64,000 nt of DNA from Paenibacillus sp. 32O-W (GTDB lineage Bacteria; Bacillota; Bacilli; Paenibacillales; NBRC-103111), in NCBI RefSeq assembly GCF_007679495.1, contig NZ_VEGP01000013.1, forward strand, positions 40,475-104,474, read 5' to 3'. Made by a program: the position numbers and the translations under genes. Below, in pieces: positions 7,780 to 18,423 of the stretch (its first letter is position 1; each line of letters starts with the position of its first letter). Under the pieces are notes generated by a model. The model saw only the letters and a list, made by a program, of their open reading frames with translations, ran no database searches and was not told the origin of the DNA.

Positions 7780-8733
7780 TCACTTCAGTCTTCTAATAAG
7801 CGGTGTATAACAGAGCGGAAGAGCGATCAACGAACAAGCGATATTGAAAATCGTCTGGGCCCGGGCGACCTGCAGGGAAGGAGAATCCGCCATCCAACTG
7901 ACGATGGTGCCGAGGGAGCCTATCAGCGGGTAGAACAGAAGGGCCCCGCCGACGTTAAGCAAAATATGCGTCCAGGCTACATATCCGCCGTACCGGCTTC
8001 CGCCGATGCTGGCAATGAGGGCCGTTACGCAGGTTCCAACGTTGGCGCCGATGATGATGGCGATTCCGACGTCCAGGGAGATGACTTGGACGGAGGCCAG
8101 CGACATAGCCATTGTAATGGTCAGTACACCGCTGTGAATGATAGCGGTCAGGATGGCCCCGGCAATCATCGCCCACAGCAGACTGCTCTGGGATTGCTGC
8201 ACGAACCAGGCGAACAAACCGCGCGAACGCAGATGGGGGATAATGGACTGCATCACTTCCAGACCTAGCAGAATGCAGGAGAAACCGACAACAGCCAACG
8301 CCCCGTTGCGGACATGCCTTTTCCATAATTGCGGATAAGCGGGAAGGTCGGGCAGGACGAATGTGGAAAGCCAGATCACAAGCGAGACCATGAATATGCT
8401 CAGGGAATGCTTGTGCAGATTCAGGCCGATCAGCTCCGTGGTCAGACACGTTCCGATATTCGTACCCAGTATGATGCCGAGCGTTTGCGGAAAGCGCATC
8501 AGCCCTGCATTGACGAGGCCGATCGTGATCACGGTAACGGCTGTGCTGCTCTGCATCGCCGCAGTAATGCCGGTGGAAGCGATCATTCCGCGAAGCGGTG
8601 TTTTTGTAAATCTCTCCAGCAAGGTTTTCAGATATTGACCGGCCCATTGATGGAGCGCGGCTTCCATCACTTTCATGCCGAGCAGAAAAACAGCCAGCCC
8701 CAGCGCCATAGGGATAAATATAGTCGTAAACAT
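7780..8733 (-). CDS. Na+/phosphate cotransporter family protein (YqeW-like)
   Basis: Polytopic membrane protein of 317 residues with two inverted Na/Pi-cotransporter (PF02690-type) repeats. The first repeat carries MQSSTAVTV and the second the shortened IHSGVLTITMA, then IIGANVGTCVTALIAS; these loops are thought to form the ion and phosphate path. It is the length of B. subtilis YqeW and lacks the C-terminal PhoU-like domain of larger relatives. Start ATG at 8733 is preceded by AAAGGAGA. It is convergent with deoC. In B. subtilis yqeW sits in the same place but reads in the direction of its neighbours, so the gene may have been inverted here. Phosphate as the substrate is inferred from the family. 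Confidence 0.85.
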   Translation of the reverse strand: MFTTIFIPMALGLAVFLLGMKVMEAALHQWAGQYLKTLLERFTKTPLRGMIASTGITAAMQSSTAVTVITIGLVNAGLMRFPQTLGIILGTNIGTCLTTELIGLNLHKHSLSIFMVSLVIWLSTFVLPDLPAYPQLWKRHVRNGALAVVGFSCILLGLEVMQSIIPHLRSRGLFAWFVQQSQSSLLWAMIAGAILTAIIHSGVLTITMAMSLASVQVISLDVGIAIIIGANVGTCVTALIASIGGSRYGGYVAWTHILLNVGGALLFYPLIGSLGTIVSWMADSPSLQVARAQTIFNIACSLIALPLCYTPLIRRLK

Positions 8734-8815
8734 GACGGCCTGTCTCCTTTTTCATAGTTAGTCCATGTATATGTCTGAAAAAGGAGATCCATGATACAAG
8801 CCAGCCCTTAGCCGC

Positions 8816-9262
8816 TTAATCCCATTTATCCAATTGTGTCTTAACGGTTTCCAAGTATACTTTGCTGCGCTGCAAAAGAGGACTGGGAACCATTTGATTA
8901 TATTTTCTGATGTTAAGGTTAATTTCCTCCAACTCCCGATTCAGTTCCGCATCCTCCTTCTCCCCCGCTTCAATCCGGTTGCAGATACGGAGCAGCCGGC
9001 CGCGTATTTCCATACGCAGCTCCACCCATGGAGGAAGGTAGTTGGCGTTCTTGAGAATGGAGCTCAGCACATCGCCATCCTCCAGCTTCAGAGGCTTGCC
9101 CTTGCCTGGCAGGTCGTCCATGCCGCCCCTCTCTTCAAAATCCCGGTAAATTTCCTCCATCCATGTGTGAGTCATCTTGTCGGACGACGGTACAGCATCC
9201 TCAGCGAGCTGCTGGGGCAGCGGTTGTTCCGAACCTTCGGCAGGATTGCGTTTTTTGCTCAT
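8816..9262 (-). CDS. DUF1992 (DnaJ-subfamily-C28-like) protein
   Basis: Soluble 148-residue protein. The segment WMEEIYRDFEERGGMDDLPGKGKPL is the hallmark of the DUF1992 family (also found in the eukaryotic DNAJC28), continuing with NANYLPPWVELRMEI and a long charged helix. No J domain is present. The first ~25 residues look disordered. The function of the family is not established. It lies 82 bases upstream of the Na/Pi gene on the same strand and may share its transcript. The start is ATG at 9262, with AAAGGA about eleven bases upstream. Confidence 0.85.
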   Translation of the reverse strand: MSKKRNPAEGSEQPLPQQLAEDAVPSSDKMTHTWMEEIYRDFEERGGMDDLPGKGKPLKLEDGDVLSSILKNANYLPPWVELRMEIRGRLLRICNRIEAGEKEDAELNRELEEINLNIRKYNQMVPSPLLQRSKVYLETVKTQLDKWD

Positions 9263-9759
9263 CTGTTCATCCGTCCTTTCCTTTAATCGGATTTCTGAAT
9301 AATAAATTCATTGACGTGAATCCGGTTCGTTTCCGAATTTCCTCAGAGGCAAAATAGCTCCCCGATCGTCCCGTATAACGAGAATGCTGACATTAGGCTG
9401 TGAAGGATTCGGGATGGATTTGTGGGTAGCAGGGAGCCAGGAGCTAAAGGGCTTACAACAGGAGTATGACTGATGCAGGAAAAGGTTCATGCAAAGATCA
9501 GTTGGAATTCGAAAAGGTATTCGAAAGCGTAGGAGGCTTCTTGTATATTTTAGCACAGGAATTTACTGGATGATTTGGATGCAGTGAATCAATTGTGAAC
9601 GGATATTGAAAATTCATAAATTTTCATTTGATCCGGCCTGGAAGGCAGGACAGGGCTCTCTATCTCCAGTTTTTGGACCGGGTCTGATGGGAACGGATGA
9701 TCTCCCTATCTGCAAGGAAATATGATAGAATAAATAGACAAAGCGAAGGGGGACGACGC
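9263..9759. other. Divergent intergenic region between DUF1992 gene and addB
   Basis: About 500 bases that must contain promoters for both directions. I see no gene. An AT-rich palindrome (GAAAATTCATAAATTTTC, near 9608-9625) has no T run. A -10-like TAGAAT at 9726-9731 is 28 bases before the addB start but has no good -35, so the addB promoter is uncertain. Confidence 0.5.
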
Positions 9760-12700
9760 ATGGATATCAGGATGGTCATCGGTCGGGCGGGCAGCGGCAA
9801 GAGCGAGCTGTGTCTGACGGAAATCCGCGAACGGCTGGAGAAGGAACCGGACGGCAGACCGCTTATTCTCCTTGTCCCGGAGCAGGCAACCTATCAGGCG
9901 GAGCAGGCGCTGGTGTCCGCACCCGGTTTATCCGGAACGATACGTGCTCAAGTATATAGCTTTCCAAGACTGGCTTGGCGCATCATGCAGGAAACAGGAG
10001 GAACCGCGGGGATTCCGATTGACGAAACCGGGAAGACCATGCTGCTGCAGCGGATTCTTAACAAGCATAAGGATAATCTCCGGCTATTCCGGCATTCTGT
10101 CGCACAGGTCGGATTTGCCAAAGAGGTGCTGTCGCTGTTCAGCGAACTGAAGAGACAGTGCATCACTCCCGATGAACTCGCGCAGCAGCATGAGCGGCTG
10201 ACCCCGTTGTTGGCGGAGCAGCCCGGGACTCTGGAGCAGAAGCTGGAAGATTTGCTGAAAGTATACATAGATTACGAGAAGGAATTAACTAAACAATATT
10301 TGGATGCGGACGCCTTCGTGGAGCGGATGGCGGCTCAGCTTAGGAATTGTCCCTGGATCCGGGAGGCGGATATTTGGGTGGACGGCTTCTTCGGATTCAC
10401 TCCGTTGGAGCACGCCGCTCTGGTCCAATGCATGCTTCATTGCCGCAGCGTTACGGTCACCCTCTGTCTGGACAAGCCTTATGATGCGGGGGAACAGCCG
10501 AATGAGCTGGATTTATTTTATCCAACGGCGATGACGATGATACGGCTTCGGGAGCGTATGGAAGCCGTTGGTCTGCCGAATCCGCGGATTATCCGGCTGG
10601 CGCAGGAAACGCCTCCGCGTTATGCCGCGAATGCGATGCTGGCTCATTTGGAACGCCATTATGAGCATCGATTGTCCGCGGCCAAGCGGGCTTACCGGGA
10701 ACGGCAGCTTGACGGGACCGAGCCGCAAGGTTTGTCGATCCGGTCGGCGGTTCATCGCAAGGCGGAGGTAGAAGGGGTGGCCAGACAGATGCTTCGGCTG
10801 GCCGCGGACCGCGGGCTCCGCTGGCGGGACATGACCATTATGGTAAGAGATATGGACGGGTACGGGGATTTGCTGACCACCGTTCTTCAGCAGTTCGGTA
10901 TCCCTCATTTTATAGATCAGAAGCGCCCGATTCTTCACCATCCGCTGGCGGAGTTCATCCGTTCCGCATTGGAAGTCGTCATCCGGAATTGGCGTTATGA
11001 TGCGGTATTCCGCTGTGTGAAGACGGATTTCTTCCTGCCGCTGACGGAATCCGGGGAGAACCCCGTTACGAGACACGCTATGGACGAGCTGGAAAATTAC
11101 GTTCTAGCGGCCGGAATTCAAGGATCGCGCTGGCTGGATGACAGGGCATGGGAGTTCAGGGTGCAGGCCGCCCTTGAGGAGGAAGACGGGATAACCGGAT
11201 ATCGCCCCGATCCCGAGTATGTTGCACGAATTCAAGCCTGCCGCAGATTGGTGACGGAGCCGCTGTCCGCTTTCCAGAGAAGCTTCTCGCAGGCGGAGAA
11301 CGTCCGGCAAATGGCAGAAGCGCTGTATGCGCTGCTGATAGATTTACAGGTCCCCGAACGATTGGAGCGATGGAGCGAGGAATGCATCCGGAATGGCAAC
11401 CCGGAGAAAGCCCGCGAGCATTCCCAGGTATGGGACAGGATAGTTGAACTGCTCGACCAGCTGGTGGAGATGCTGGGCGAGGAGAGTATCGGGCGTGAGA
11501 TGTTTGCGGAGATGGTCGATTCCGGACTGGACAGCATAAGGATGGGGCTTGTTCCTCCTTCGCTGGATCAGGTGCTGATCGGAACCATTGACCGGACCCG
11601 TTCCACACGCGTGAAGTATTGTTTCGTACTGGGAGTTAATGACGGTGTGCTGCCGGCCAAGATCAACATGGACGGAATACTGTCCGAGAATGAACGCGAG
11701 TTTCTGCGGGAAGCCGGAGTGAAGCTTGCAGACGGAGGCCGGCGCAGGCAATTGGATGAGCAATTGCTCATCTATTCGGTTCTATGTGCACCTTCCGAGC
11801 ACCTGTGGCTGAGCTACCCGCTTGCGGACGAAGAAGGAAGGGCGCTGCTGCCTTCAGAAATCATCCAGCAGATTCAGGCTCTGTTTCCATCCGTCAAGGA
11901 GAAGCTGCTGCTGGCCGAACCGGACTCCTCCTTGTCCGAGGAGGAGCAAATGCAGTTTATTTCCCCTCCGGGACAAGCCGTCTCCCACTTATTCATCCGG
12001 ATGAAGCAGTGGATGAAGGGGGAGGAGATGGCCGAATTTTGGTGGGAGGTCTACAACTGGCTGCAGCAACGGCCCCAATGGCGGGACAAGCTGGAGATGA
12101 TGGTCCGGGCACTTGACTTTAGCAATGCCGAAGCCGCACTGTCCGCAAGCTCCAGCCGGCTTCTCTACGGCGACCAGCTGAAAGCCAGCGTATCGCGCAT
12201 GGAGCGGTTTGTCGCCTGCCCGTTTTCCCAGTTTGCCTCGCATGGGCTGAGGCTGGCGGAGCGCAGGGTCTACCGGCTGGAGGCGCCTGATATCGGCCAG
12301 CTGTTCCATGCGGCTCTCAGCGGGCTGATCGGCTCCCTGCAGCAGGAGCAGGCCGACTGGGCGCTGCTCAGCAGAGAGCAGCTGGAGCATCGGGCCTCCG
12401 AAATGGTGGACAGGCTCGCCCCGCGGCTGCAGAGCGAAATTTTGCTCAGCTCCCCCCGCTACCGCTACATAGCCAGGAAGCTTAAAGGAATCGTCGGGAA
12501 GGCTTCCGTCATTCTGGCCGAACACGCGAAGCGAAGCGGATTCGTACCGGTCGGGCTTGAACTCGGATTTGGGCCCGGGGAGACGCTGCCCCCGCTTACC
12601 TTCCGGCTGAACAACGGCTGCACGATGGAGATTGTGGGCCGAATTGACCGGGTAGACCGGGCGGAGAGCGAGCGCGGACTGCTACTCAGGGTCATCGATT

Positions 12701-13347
12701 ACAAATCGAGCCGAACCTCGCTGCATCTGGCCGAGCTTTATTATGGATTGTCCCTGCAGATGCTTACCTATCTGGATGTCGTTCTAAGCCACTCCGAGGT
12801 TTGGCTCGGACAGAAGGCGCGCCCGGCCGGGGTGCTCTATTTCCACGTGCATAACCCGCTGGTCCGCACCAAATATCCGATTTCCCGGGAAGACGCCGAA
12901 GCGGAGACACGCAAGCAATTTAAGATGAAGGGGCTCGTTCTGGCCGACGAGGAAGCGGTGAGGCTGATGGACAGAGACCTGCAGAGCGGCTATTCCCAGT
13001 TGATCCCCGTTGCCTTGAAAACGGACGGGAGCTTCTATTCCTCCGCATCGGTGGCCACTCCCGAGCAATGGGACCGGCTGCGGGGGTATGTCCGCAGCAA
13101 AATCCGCAGCATCGGCACGGAAATTACAGAGGGGAATGTCAGCATCACCCCGTTTCGCCTGGGGGGGAAATCCGCCTGCACCTTCTGCCCCTTCAAGCCG
13201 GTCTGCCAGTTCGACCCGCTGCTTAAGGGCAATGATTTCCGCATTCTCGAGAGAAAGGACAGCGTGGACATCTGGACAAGTCTGGAGGACGCTGCATCGA
13301 TGGACAGCTTAAGTAAAGGAGGGAAGGTCGACAATGAACCGCAATGA
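9760..13347 (+). CDS. addB: AddB subunit of the AddAB helicase-nuclease
   Basis: Together with AddA resects double-strand DNA ends up to Chi, preparing them for RecA. The 1195-residue protein has an N-terminal Walker-A-like GRAGSGKSEL, an inactivated UvrD-like helicase body, and a C-terminal RecB-type nuclease with LRVIDYKSS. Four cysteines, C820 (FVACPFSQF), C1140, C1143 and C1149 (CTFCPFKPVC), have the spacing of the AddB iron-sulfur cluster that staples the nuclease domain. The ATG at 9760 has GAAGGGGG before it; an upstream in-frame ATG has no ribosome binding site. It overlaps addA by 14 bases, first in the addB-addA-sbcD-sbcC operon. Confidence 0.97.
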   Translation: MDIRMVIGRAGSGKSELCLTEIRERLEKEPDGRPLILLVPEQATYQAEQALVSAPGLSGTIRAQVYSFPRLAWRIMQETGGTAGIPIDETGKTMLLQRILNKHKDNLRLFRHSVAQVGFAKEVLSLFSELKRQCITPDELAQQHERLTPLLAEQPGTLEQKLEDLLKVYIDYEKELTKQYLDADAFVERMAAQLRNCPWIREADIWVDGFFGFTPLEHAALVQCMLHCRSVTVTLCLDKPYDAGEQPNELDLFYPTAMTMIRLRERMEAVGLPNPRIIRLAQETPPRYAANAMLAHLERHYEHRLSAAKRAYRERQLDGTEPQGLSIRSAVHRKAEVEGVARQMLRLAADRGLRWRDMTIMVRDMDGYGDLLTTVLQQFGIPHFIDQKRPILHHPLAEFIRSALEVVIRNWRYDAVFRCVKTDFFLPLTESGENPVTRHAMDELENYVLAAGIQGSRWLDDRAWEFRVQAALEEEDGITGYRPDPEYVARIQACRRLVTEPLSAFQRSFSQAENVRQMAEALYALLIDLQVPERLERWSEECIRNGNPEKAREHSQVWDRIVELLDQLVEMLGEESIGREMFAEMVDSGLDSIRMGLVPPSLDQVLIGTIDRTRSTRVKYCFVLGVNDGVLPAKINMDGILSENEREFLREAGVKLADGGRRRQLDEQLLIYSVLCAPSEHLWLSYPLADEEGRALLPSEIIQQIQALFPSVKEKLLLAEPDSSLSEEEQMQFISPPGQAVSHLFIRMKQWMKGEEMAEFWWEVYNWLQQRPQWRDKLEMMVRALDFSNAEAALSASSSRLLYGDQLKASVSRMERFVACPFSQFASHGLRLAERRVYRLEAPDIGQLFHAALSGLIGSLQQEQADWALLSREQLEHRASEMVDRLAPRLQSEILLSSPRYRYIARKLKGIVGKASVILAEHAKRSGFVPVGLELGFGPGETLPPLTFRLNNGCTMEIVGRIDRVDRAESERGLLLRVIDYKSSRTSLHLAELYYGLSLQMLTYLDVVLSHSEVWLGQKARPAGVLYFHVHNPLVRTKYPISREDAEAETRKQFKMKGLVLADEEAVRLMDRDLQSGYSQLIPVALKTDGSFYSSASVATPEQWDRLRGYVRSKIRSIGTEITEGNVSITPFRLGGKSACTFCPFKPVCQFDPLLKGNDFRILERKDSVDIWTSLEDAASMDSLSKGGKVDNEPQ

Positions 13348-16300
13348 AGAGCAGGAAAATAACTTGTCGGATGTGATTGAGGCCAAGGCCCCGCCTGTCA
13401 AGCCGGCTCAATCGGCCTGGACGGATGAGCAGTGGGAGGCCATTACCCGGACGGGACAGAACATTCTCGTTGCCGCAGCCGCAGGATCGGGTAAGACGGC
13501 GGTGCTCGTAGAGCGGATCATTCGCCGGATATCCGACGAAAACCATCCGGTCGATGTCGACCGTCTGCTGGTTGCCACCTTTACGAAAGCGGCCGCTTCC
13601 GAAATGAGGCAGAGAATTCGCGACGCCTTGGAGAAGGCTCTGTACGACAAGCCGGATTCCGCCTATTTGAAGAAACAGCTGGCTCTCATTCACCGCGCTT
13701 CGATTACGACGCTGCATTCCTTTTGTCTGGAAGTCATCCAGCGGCATTTTCAACGAATTCCGCTTGATCCCGGCTTTCGGATAGCCAACGAGACGGAAGC
13801 GGCACTGCTGCGCCAGGATGTGCTGGAGGAGCTGTTCGAGCATTATTACAGCCATGAGGACGAAACCAGCGAATTCTGGAACATGCTGGAATGGTTTGGA
13901 GGGGACCGAAGTGACGAGGCGGTGTTTGCGCTGGTCCTCCAGCTTTATGATGCCTCGCGCAGCCATCCTTTGCCAGACCGGTGGCTGGACCAAATGTGCG
14001 AGTTTTTCAATACGGATACGATGGAGCCTTCGCTCTGGTTTGACAGCCTCATACGCGATGTCCGGCTGGAGCTGGAAGGAATAGCCGGATTGCTGCAGGA
14101 GGCGTCCCGTCTGGCTGAACAGCCGGGAGGCCCGGCACCGTATTTGGCCAATCTGGCGGATGAAACGGCGATGATATCTCAGTTAATGGGATTATGTGGA
14201 GAAAGCTGGGAATCGCTCTATGAACGGTTCCAGACCGCTTCGTTCGGACGGTTGAAGCCATGCCGGGGGGAAGGTCTGGATAAGTCGCTGCAGGAGAAGG
14301 TCAAGGCCATCCGGGATACGGCCAAGGAGCGGTTCAACGCCCTGCGCGAAGAGCTGTTCACCCGCTCGCCCGAACAGTATAAAGCGGAGCTGAAGGCGAT
14401 GCATCCGGTCATGGGCATGCTCGTGGAGCTTGTGCGCCAGTTCGCCGTCCGGTTCTCGGAGGCGAAACGGGGCAAAGGCTTGATCGACTTTGCCGATTTG
14501 GAGCACTATTGCTTGCAGGTGCTGAGCGATCCGGATGCGGGAGGCGGATTGAAGCCGTCGGAGGCCGCGCTGGAGTACAGGGAACAGTATGTGGAAATAT
14601 TGCTGGATGAATATCAGGATACCAACCGGGTGCAGGAGGCGATAGTCGAATTGCTGTCCCGCGAGGATCGGGGTAACCGGTTTATGGTGGGCGATGTCAA
14701 GCAGAGCATCTATCGCTTCCGGCTGGCGGAGCCCAGCTTGTTTCTGGAGAAATACCGCTCCTTCCGGCAGGATGGAAGCGGGAAAGGGCGACGCATAGAT
14801 CTTGCCCGGAATTTCCGCAGCCGAAGACAAGTGGTGGACGGAGTCAATTTTGTGTTCAAGCAGGTCATGAACGAGACGGTAGGGGAGATCTCCTATGACC
14901 GGGATGCCGAGCTTGTGTACGGGGCTGAATATTATGAGCAGGCCCCCGGAAAGCGGGAGCTTCCGGTGGAATGGATGCTGATCGACCGTGCCGGCGGGGA
15001 TCGTGCGGTGGAGCCGGAGGACGGCCCGGATGAGGCGGAGGAAGCGGCGGGGCAGGGCAAGGAGAGCTCCTCGTTCGCCGAGGAAATCCGTGAGATGGAA
15101 ACGGCTCAGTTGGAAGCCAGGTCCATCGCCCTGCAAATTCGCAAACTGATGGGCGGAACCGGGGAGGAGCCGTTCCAGGTATATGACAAAAGAGAAAACG
15201 GCCTGCGGCCTGTACAGTACCGGGATATCGTCATTTTGCTGCGGGCAACGCACAGTTGGGCGCCGGTTTTCATGGAAGAACTGAGGCAGCAGGGCATTCC
15301 CGGCTATGCGGATTTGAATACGGGATATTTTATGGCGACAGAAGTGGATATTATCCTTTCTCTGCTCAAGATCATTGACAATCCATATCAGGATATTCCT
15401 CTTGCTGGGGTGCTTCGCTCCCCGATTGTCGGACTCCGGGCGGATGATCTGGCCATCGTTAGAACGGCTGACCGCAAAGGGGATTTCTATAAAGCATTGC
15501 TGCAGTTTATCGAAGATCCGGACGACGGGCATCGGGAGCTTCGCCATAAGCTTCGGGTATTTATTGAACGTCTGGAGAGGTGGCGGACCGCCGCACGCCA
15601 GAGCTCCCTGGCCGATTTGATCTGGTCGCTGTATCAGGAGACCGGGTATTACGATTTCGTCGGGGGGATGCCGGGAGGGGTTCAGCGCCAGGCCAACCTG
15701 CGCGCTCTGCATGATCGCGCCCGGCAATATGAAGCGACCTCGTTTCGCGGGCTGTTCCGTTTCCTGCGGTTTGTCGAGCGGATGCAGGAGAGCGGCGGAG
15801 ATTTGGGAACTGCCAGGGCATTGGGCGAGCAGGAGGATGTCGTCCGCATCATGTCCATTCACAAGAGCAAAGGGCTGGAGTTCCCGGTCGTATTCGTGGC
15901 GGGCATGGGCAAGGCGTTCAACCGTCAGGACCTGAATTCGCATTTTCTCATTCACAAGGAATTGGGGCTGGGCCCTTATTATGTCGATTTGGACAAAAGG
16001 ATCAGCTATCCTTCGCTGCCTACTCTGGCCATACGCCGGAGAATGCGGCTGGAGATGCTGGCCGAGGAGATGCGGGTGCTCTATGTCGCGCTGACGAGAG
16101 CGAGAGAGAAATTATTTCTGCTCGGCACGGTGCGTTCGCTGTCGAGACAATTGGAATTATGGGCGCGCAGCGATTTGCAGTCGCCGGTACTCCCGGATTA
16201 CGAGCTGGCCCAGGCGAAATGCTACCTGGATTGGATCGGGCCGGCCTTGATCAAGCACGAGCATTGTCAGCCGCTGAGAGAGATGGGGCATATGCTGAAT

Positions 16301-17233
16301 CCGACACCGGATTGGGCGGCAAGGGACCGTTCGGAGTGGAAGGTGTCCGTTATTTATCCGGCAATGCTCGTTCAGGAGGCGGCGGCCGTGGAAGAAGCTT
16401 CCGCTCTGCAGGCGGAGAGAATGGAGGCGGTCCGGCACCTGCAGCCGGTCGAATCGGCAGAATCCGCGGATAGGGAAGAAGTGAACCGGCGGCTTTCCTG
16501 GTCTTATCCGTTCGCGGATGCCGTGAAGCTGCTGTCCAAAACGTCCGTATCCGAAATCAAACGAATGCATGAAGAGAAAGTATGGAGCCTGTCGGACGAT
16601 ATCGCCGCTCCTGCGGCAGCCCCCTCTTCGCTGCAGGCGCATCTGTTTCGCCGTCCGCGATTTATAGAGCAGTGGCAGCTCAGTGCGGCGGAGAAGGGAA
16701 CGGTCTACCATGCAGTTATACAAAGACTGCGGCTTCATCCGGAACTGGACGAGAAGGATATTCTCGAGGAAATGGAGCGGATGGTGGAGCTTCGCCTGCT
16801 GACCGAAGAGCAGCGCCAAGCGGTGGATCCGTCGGTCATTTCCGGATTCTATCAAACGGTTGCAGGCAAAAGGATGCTGCGGGCGGGAAGGGTTCAGCGC
16901 GAGGTGCCGTTCAGCTATGGACTTCCCGCCGGCGAAGTGTATCCGAATACGTCTTCGGGTGCCAAGGATGAGACGATACTCATTCAAGGGGTGGTCGACT
17001 GTCTGTTTGAGGATGAGGAAGGGCTTGTGCTGCTGGATTACAAAACCGATGCGATGAAAGGGCGCCCGCCGGAAGAGCATGCCGAACGGTATAAGGTTCA
17101 GCTCGGCTTATATGCGCGGGCTGTCGAGCAGATTTGGAAACGGCCGCTGTCGGACATTTATCTGTACTTCTTCGATGGCTCCCATCTCGTGGAGATGGGC
17201 GGGAAGGTAAAGCGGCGACTGGAGGTGGACTAA
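13334..17233 (+). CDS. addA: AddA subunit of the AddAB helicase-nuclease
   Basis: Motor subunit with a 3'-5' superfamily 1A helicase and the second nuclease, 1299 residues. Walker A is AAAGSGKTAVLV near residue 50, motif II is LLDEYQDTNRVQ near residue 425, and the later helicase motif VRIMSIHKSKGLEFPVVF is intact. The C-terminal PD-(D/E)XK nuclease carries LLDYKTDAM. Start ATG at 13334 has AAAGGAGGGAAG before it, inside the end of addB. A charged, Glu-rich linker around residues 555-580 separates helicase subdomains. Its TAA and the ATG of sbcD share a base. Confidence 0.97.
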   Translation: MNRNEEQENNLSDVIEAKAPPVKPAQSAWTDEQWEAITRTGQNILVAAAAGSGKTAVLVERIIRRISDENHPVDVDRLLVATFTKAAASEMRQRIRDALEKALYDKPDSAYLKKQLALIHRASITTLHSFCLEVIQRHFQRIPLDPGFRIANETEAALLRQDVLEELFEHYYSHEDETSEFWNMLEWFGGDRSDEAVFALVLQLYDASRSHPLPDRWLDQMCEFFNTDTMEPSLWFDSLIRDVRLELEGIAGLLQEASRLAEQPGGPAPYLANLADETAMISQLMGLCGESWESLYERFQTASFGRLKPCRGEGLDKSLQEKVKAIRDTAKERFNALREELFTRSPEQYKAELKAMHPVMGMLVELVRQFAVRFSEAKRGKGLIDFADLEHYCLQVLSDPDAGGGLKPSEAALEYREQYVEILLDEYQDTNRVQEAIVELLSREDRGNRFMVGDVKQSIYRFRLAEPSLFLEKYRSFRQDGSGKGRRIDLARNFRSRRQVVDGVNFVFKQVMNETVGEISYDRDAELVYGAEYYEQAPGKRELPVEWMLIDRAGGDRAVEPEDGPDEAEEAAGQGKESSSFAEEIREMETAQLEARSIALQIRKLMGGTGEEPFQVYDKRENGLRPVQYRDIVILLRATHSWAPVFMEELRQQGIPGYADLNTGYFMATEVDIILSLLKIIDNPYQDIPLAGVLRSPIVGLRADDLAIVRTADRKGDFYKALLQFIEDPDDGHRELRHKLRVFIERLERWRTAARQSSLADLIWSLYQETGYYDFVGGMPGGVQRQANLRALHDRARQYEATSFRGLFRFLRFVERMQESGGDLGTARALGEQEDVVRIMSIHKSKGLEFPVVFVAGMGKAFNRQDLNSHFLIHKELGLGPYYVDLDKRISYPSLPTLAIRRRMRLEMLAEEMRVLYVALTRAREKLFLLGTVRSLSRQLELWARSDLQSPVLPDYELAQAKCYLDWIGPALIKHEHCQPLREMGHMLNPTPDWAARDRSEWKVSVIYPAMLVQEAAAVEEASALQAERMEAVRHLQPVESAESADREEVNRRLSWSYPFADAVKLLSKTSVSEIKRMHEEKVWSLSDDIAAPAAAPSSLQAHLFRRPRFIEQWQLSAAEKGTVYHAVIQRLRLHPELDEKDILEEMERMVELRLLTEEQRQAVDPSVISGFYQTVAGKRMLRAGRVQREVPFSYGLPAGEVYPNTSSGAKDETILIQGVVDCLFEDEEGLVLLDYKTDAMKGRPPEEHAERYKVQLGLYARAVEQIWKRPLSDIYLYFFDGSHLVEMGGKVKRRLEVD

Positions 17234-18423
17234 TGCGAATATTACATACCGCCGATTGGCATCTCGGGCGGACGCTGGAAGGAAGAAGCCGGCTGGAGGA
17301 GCAGGAAGCCTTCCTGGACGAGCTGGTCGGGATTGTGCGGGATCAGCAGATCGATCTCGTGCTGATGGCGGGAGACGTCTATGATACGGTAAATCCTCCG
17401 GCCCAGGCGGAGAAGCTGTTCTATGAGAGCATATCCCGTCTGGCCGACGGGGGAGCGCGGCAGATTGTCGCCATCGCCGGGAATCACGACAATCCCGAGC
17501 GTCTTGCGGCATCCGCACCTCTGGCTGACCGTCAAGGGATTACACTGCTTGGCCTGCCGGGCACCGAAGCGATGCCGCTGGATATCCGCCGGACCGGAGA
17601 GCGGGCGATGCTCTACGCCCTGCCGTATCCATCGGAATCCCGTCTGAAGGAGCTGCTGTCCGAGGACGCGGATGAGGAAAGTCTGCAGGTCGTTTATTCG
17701 GACCGGATCGGGGCCATGATCCGCCAGGCTTCGCAAAGCTTCTCCAAGGATACGGTCAATTTGATCATGAGCCATATTTATGTGCTCGGCGGGGCGGAGT
17801 CCGATTCAGAACGGCCGATCCAGGTAGGCGGAGCTTATACCGTTAACGCGAAGGCCTTTGGCACGGCGGCGGATTACGTCGCTCTCGGCCATCTTCACCG
17901 CCCGCAATCGGTGAAGGCGGACGTGCCGGTCAAATATTCGGGCTCTCCGCTTGCCTACAGCTTCTCGGAAGCGGGGCAAGCCAAATCAGTCACGGTACTC
18001 GATATATCCCCCGGTGGAACACTGAGGACGGAGGAGATTTATCTGTCCAGCGGGCGTCCGCTCGTTCGTTGGAAAGCGGCGGAAGGAATCGCTCAAGTAT
18101 ACCGCTGGTTCGAGGAGAACAGGGATGCTTCCGCGTGGATCGATTTGGAAATCCATCTGGAGGAAGCTCTGACTATGGAACAAATTCAGGGCTTGCGCAA
18201 GCAGCGAGGCGGGATTGTGCAGATCCGCCCGATTTTCACCCAAGCTTCCGAGCAGCTTCCGGAGGAGCAGGAGAGGCTGCCCATCGACGAAATGTTCAGC
18301 CGCTTTTATTCGCGGCAAACCGGTGGAGCCCAACCTGAACCGGAATTAATTCGTCTGTTTATGGAGCTGCTTAATGCCGAAGAGGATTCCGATTCAGAAT
18401 CAGCAGGGGAGGCGAGAGGATGA
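17233..18423 (+). CDS. sbcD: Exonuclease subunit SbcD (Mre11-like)
   Basis: Metallophosphoesterase subunit of SbcCD, which cuts hairpins and protein-blocked DNA ends. The 396-residue protein has the phosphoesterase motifs in order: ADWHLGR at the N-terminus, GDVYDTVNPP near residue 48, GNHDNPERL near residue 82, SHIYV near residue 179, and GHLHRPQ near residue 220. The C-terminal capping domain follows. Start ATG at 17233 is preceded by GGAGGTGG and overlaps the addA stop codon by one base; an earlier in-frame start would overlap addA by 100 bases and has no support. It overlaps sbcC by four bases (ATGA), so the two subunits should be made in step. Confidence 0.96.
   Translation: MRILHTADWHLGRTLEGRSRLEEQEAFLDELVGIVRDQQIDLVLMAGDVYDTVNPPAQAEKLFYESISRLADGGARQIVAIAGNHDNPERLAASAPLADRQGITLLGLPGTEAMPLDIRRTGERAMLYALPYPSESRLKELLSEDADEESLQVVYSDRIGAMIRQASQSFSKDTVNLIMSHIYVLGGAESDSERPIQVGGAYTVNAKAFGTAADYVALGHLHRPQSVKADVPVKYSGSPLAYSFSEAGQAKSVTVLDISPGGTLRTEEIYLSSGRPLVRWKAAEGIAQVYRWFEENRDASAWIDLEIHLEEALTMEQIQGLRKQRGGIVQIRPIFTQASEQLPEEQERLPIDEMFSRFYSRQTGGAQPEPELIRLFMELLNAEEDSDSESAGEARG

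Noticed and set aside
14192..15955. 587-residue open frame on the minus strand within addA
   Set aside because: It is the antisense shadow of a well-supported helicase gene, with no ribosome binding site and no recognisable protein features.
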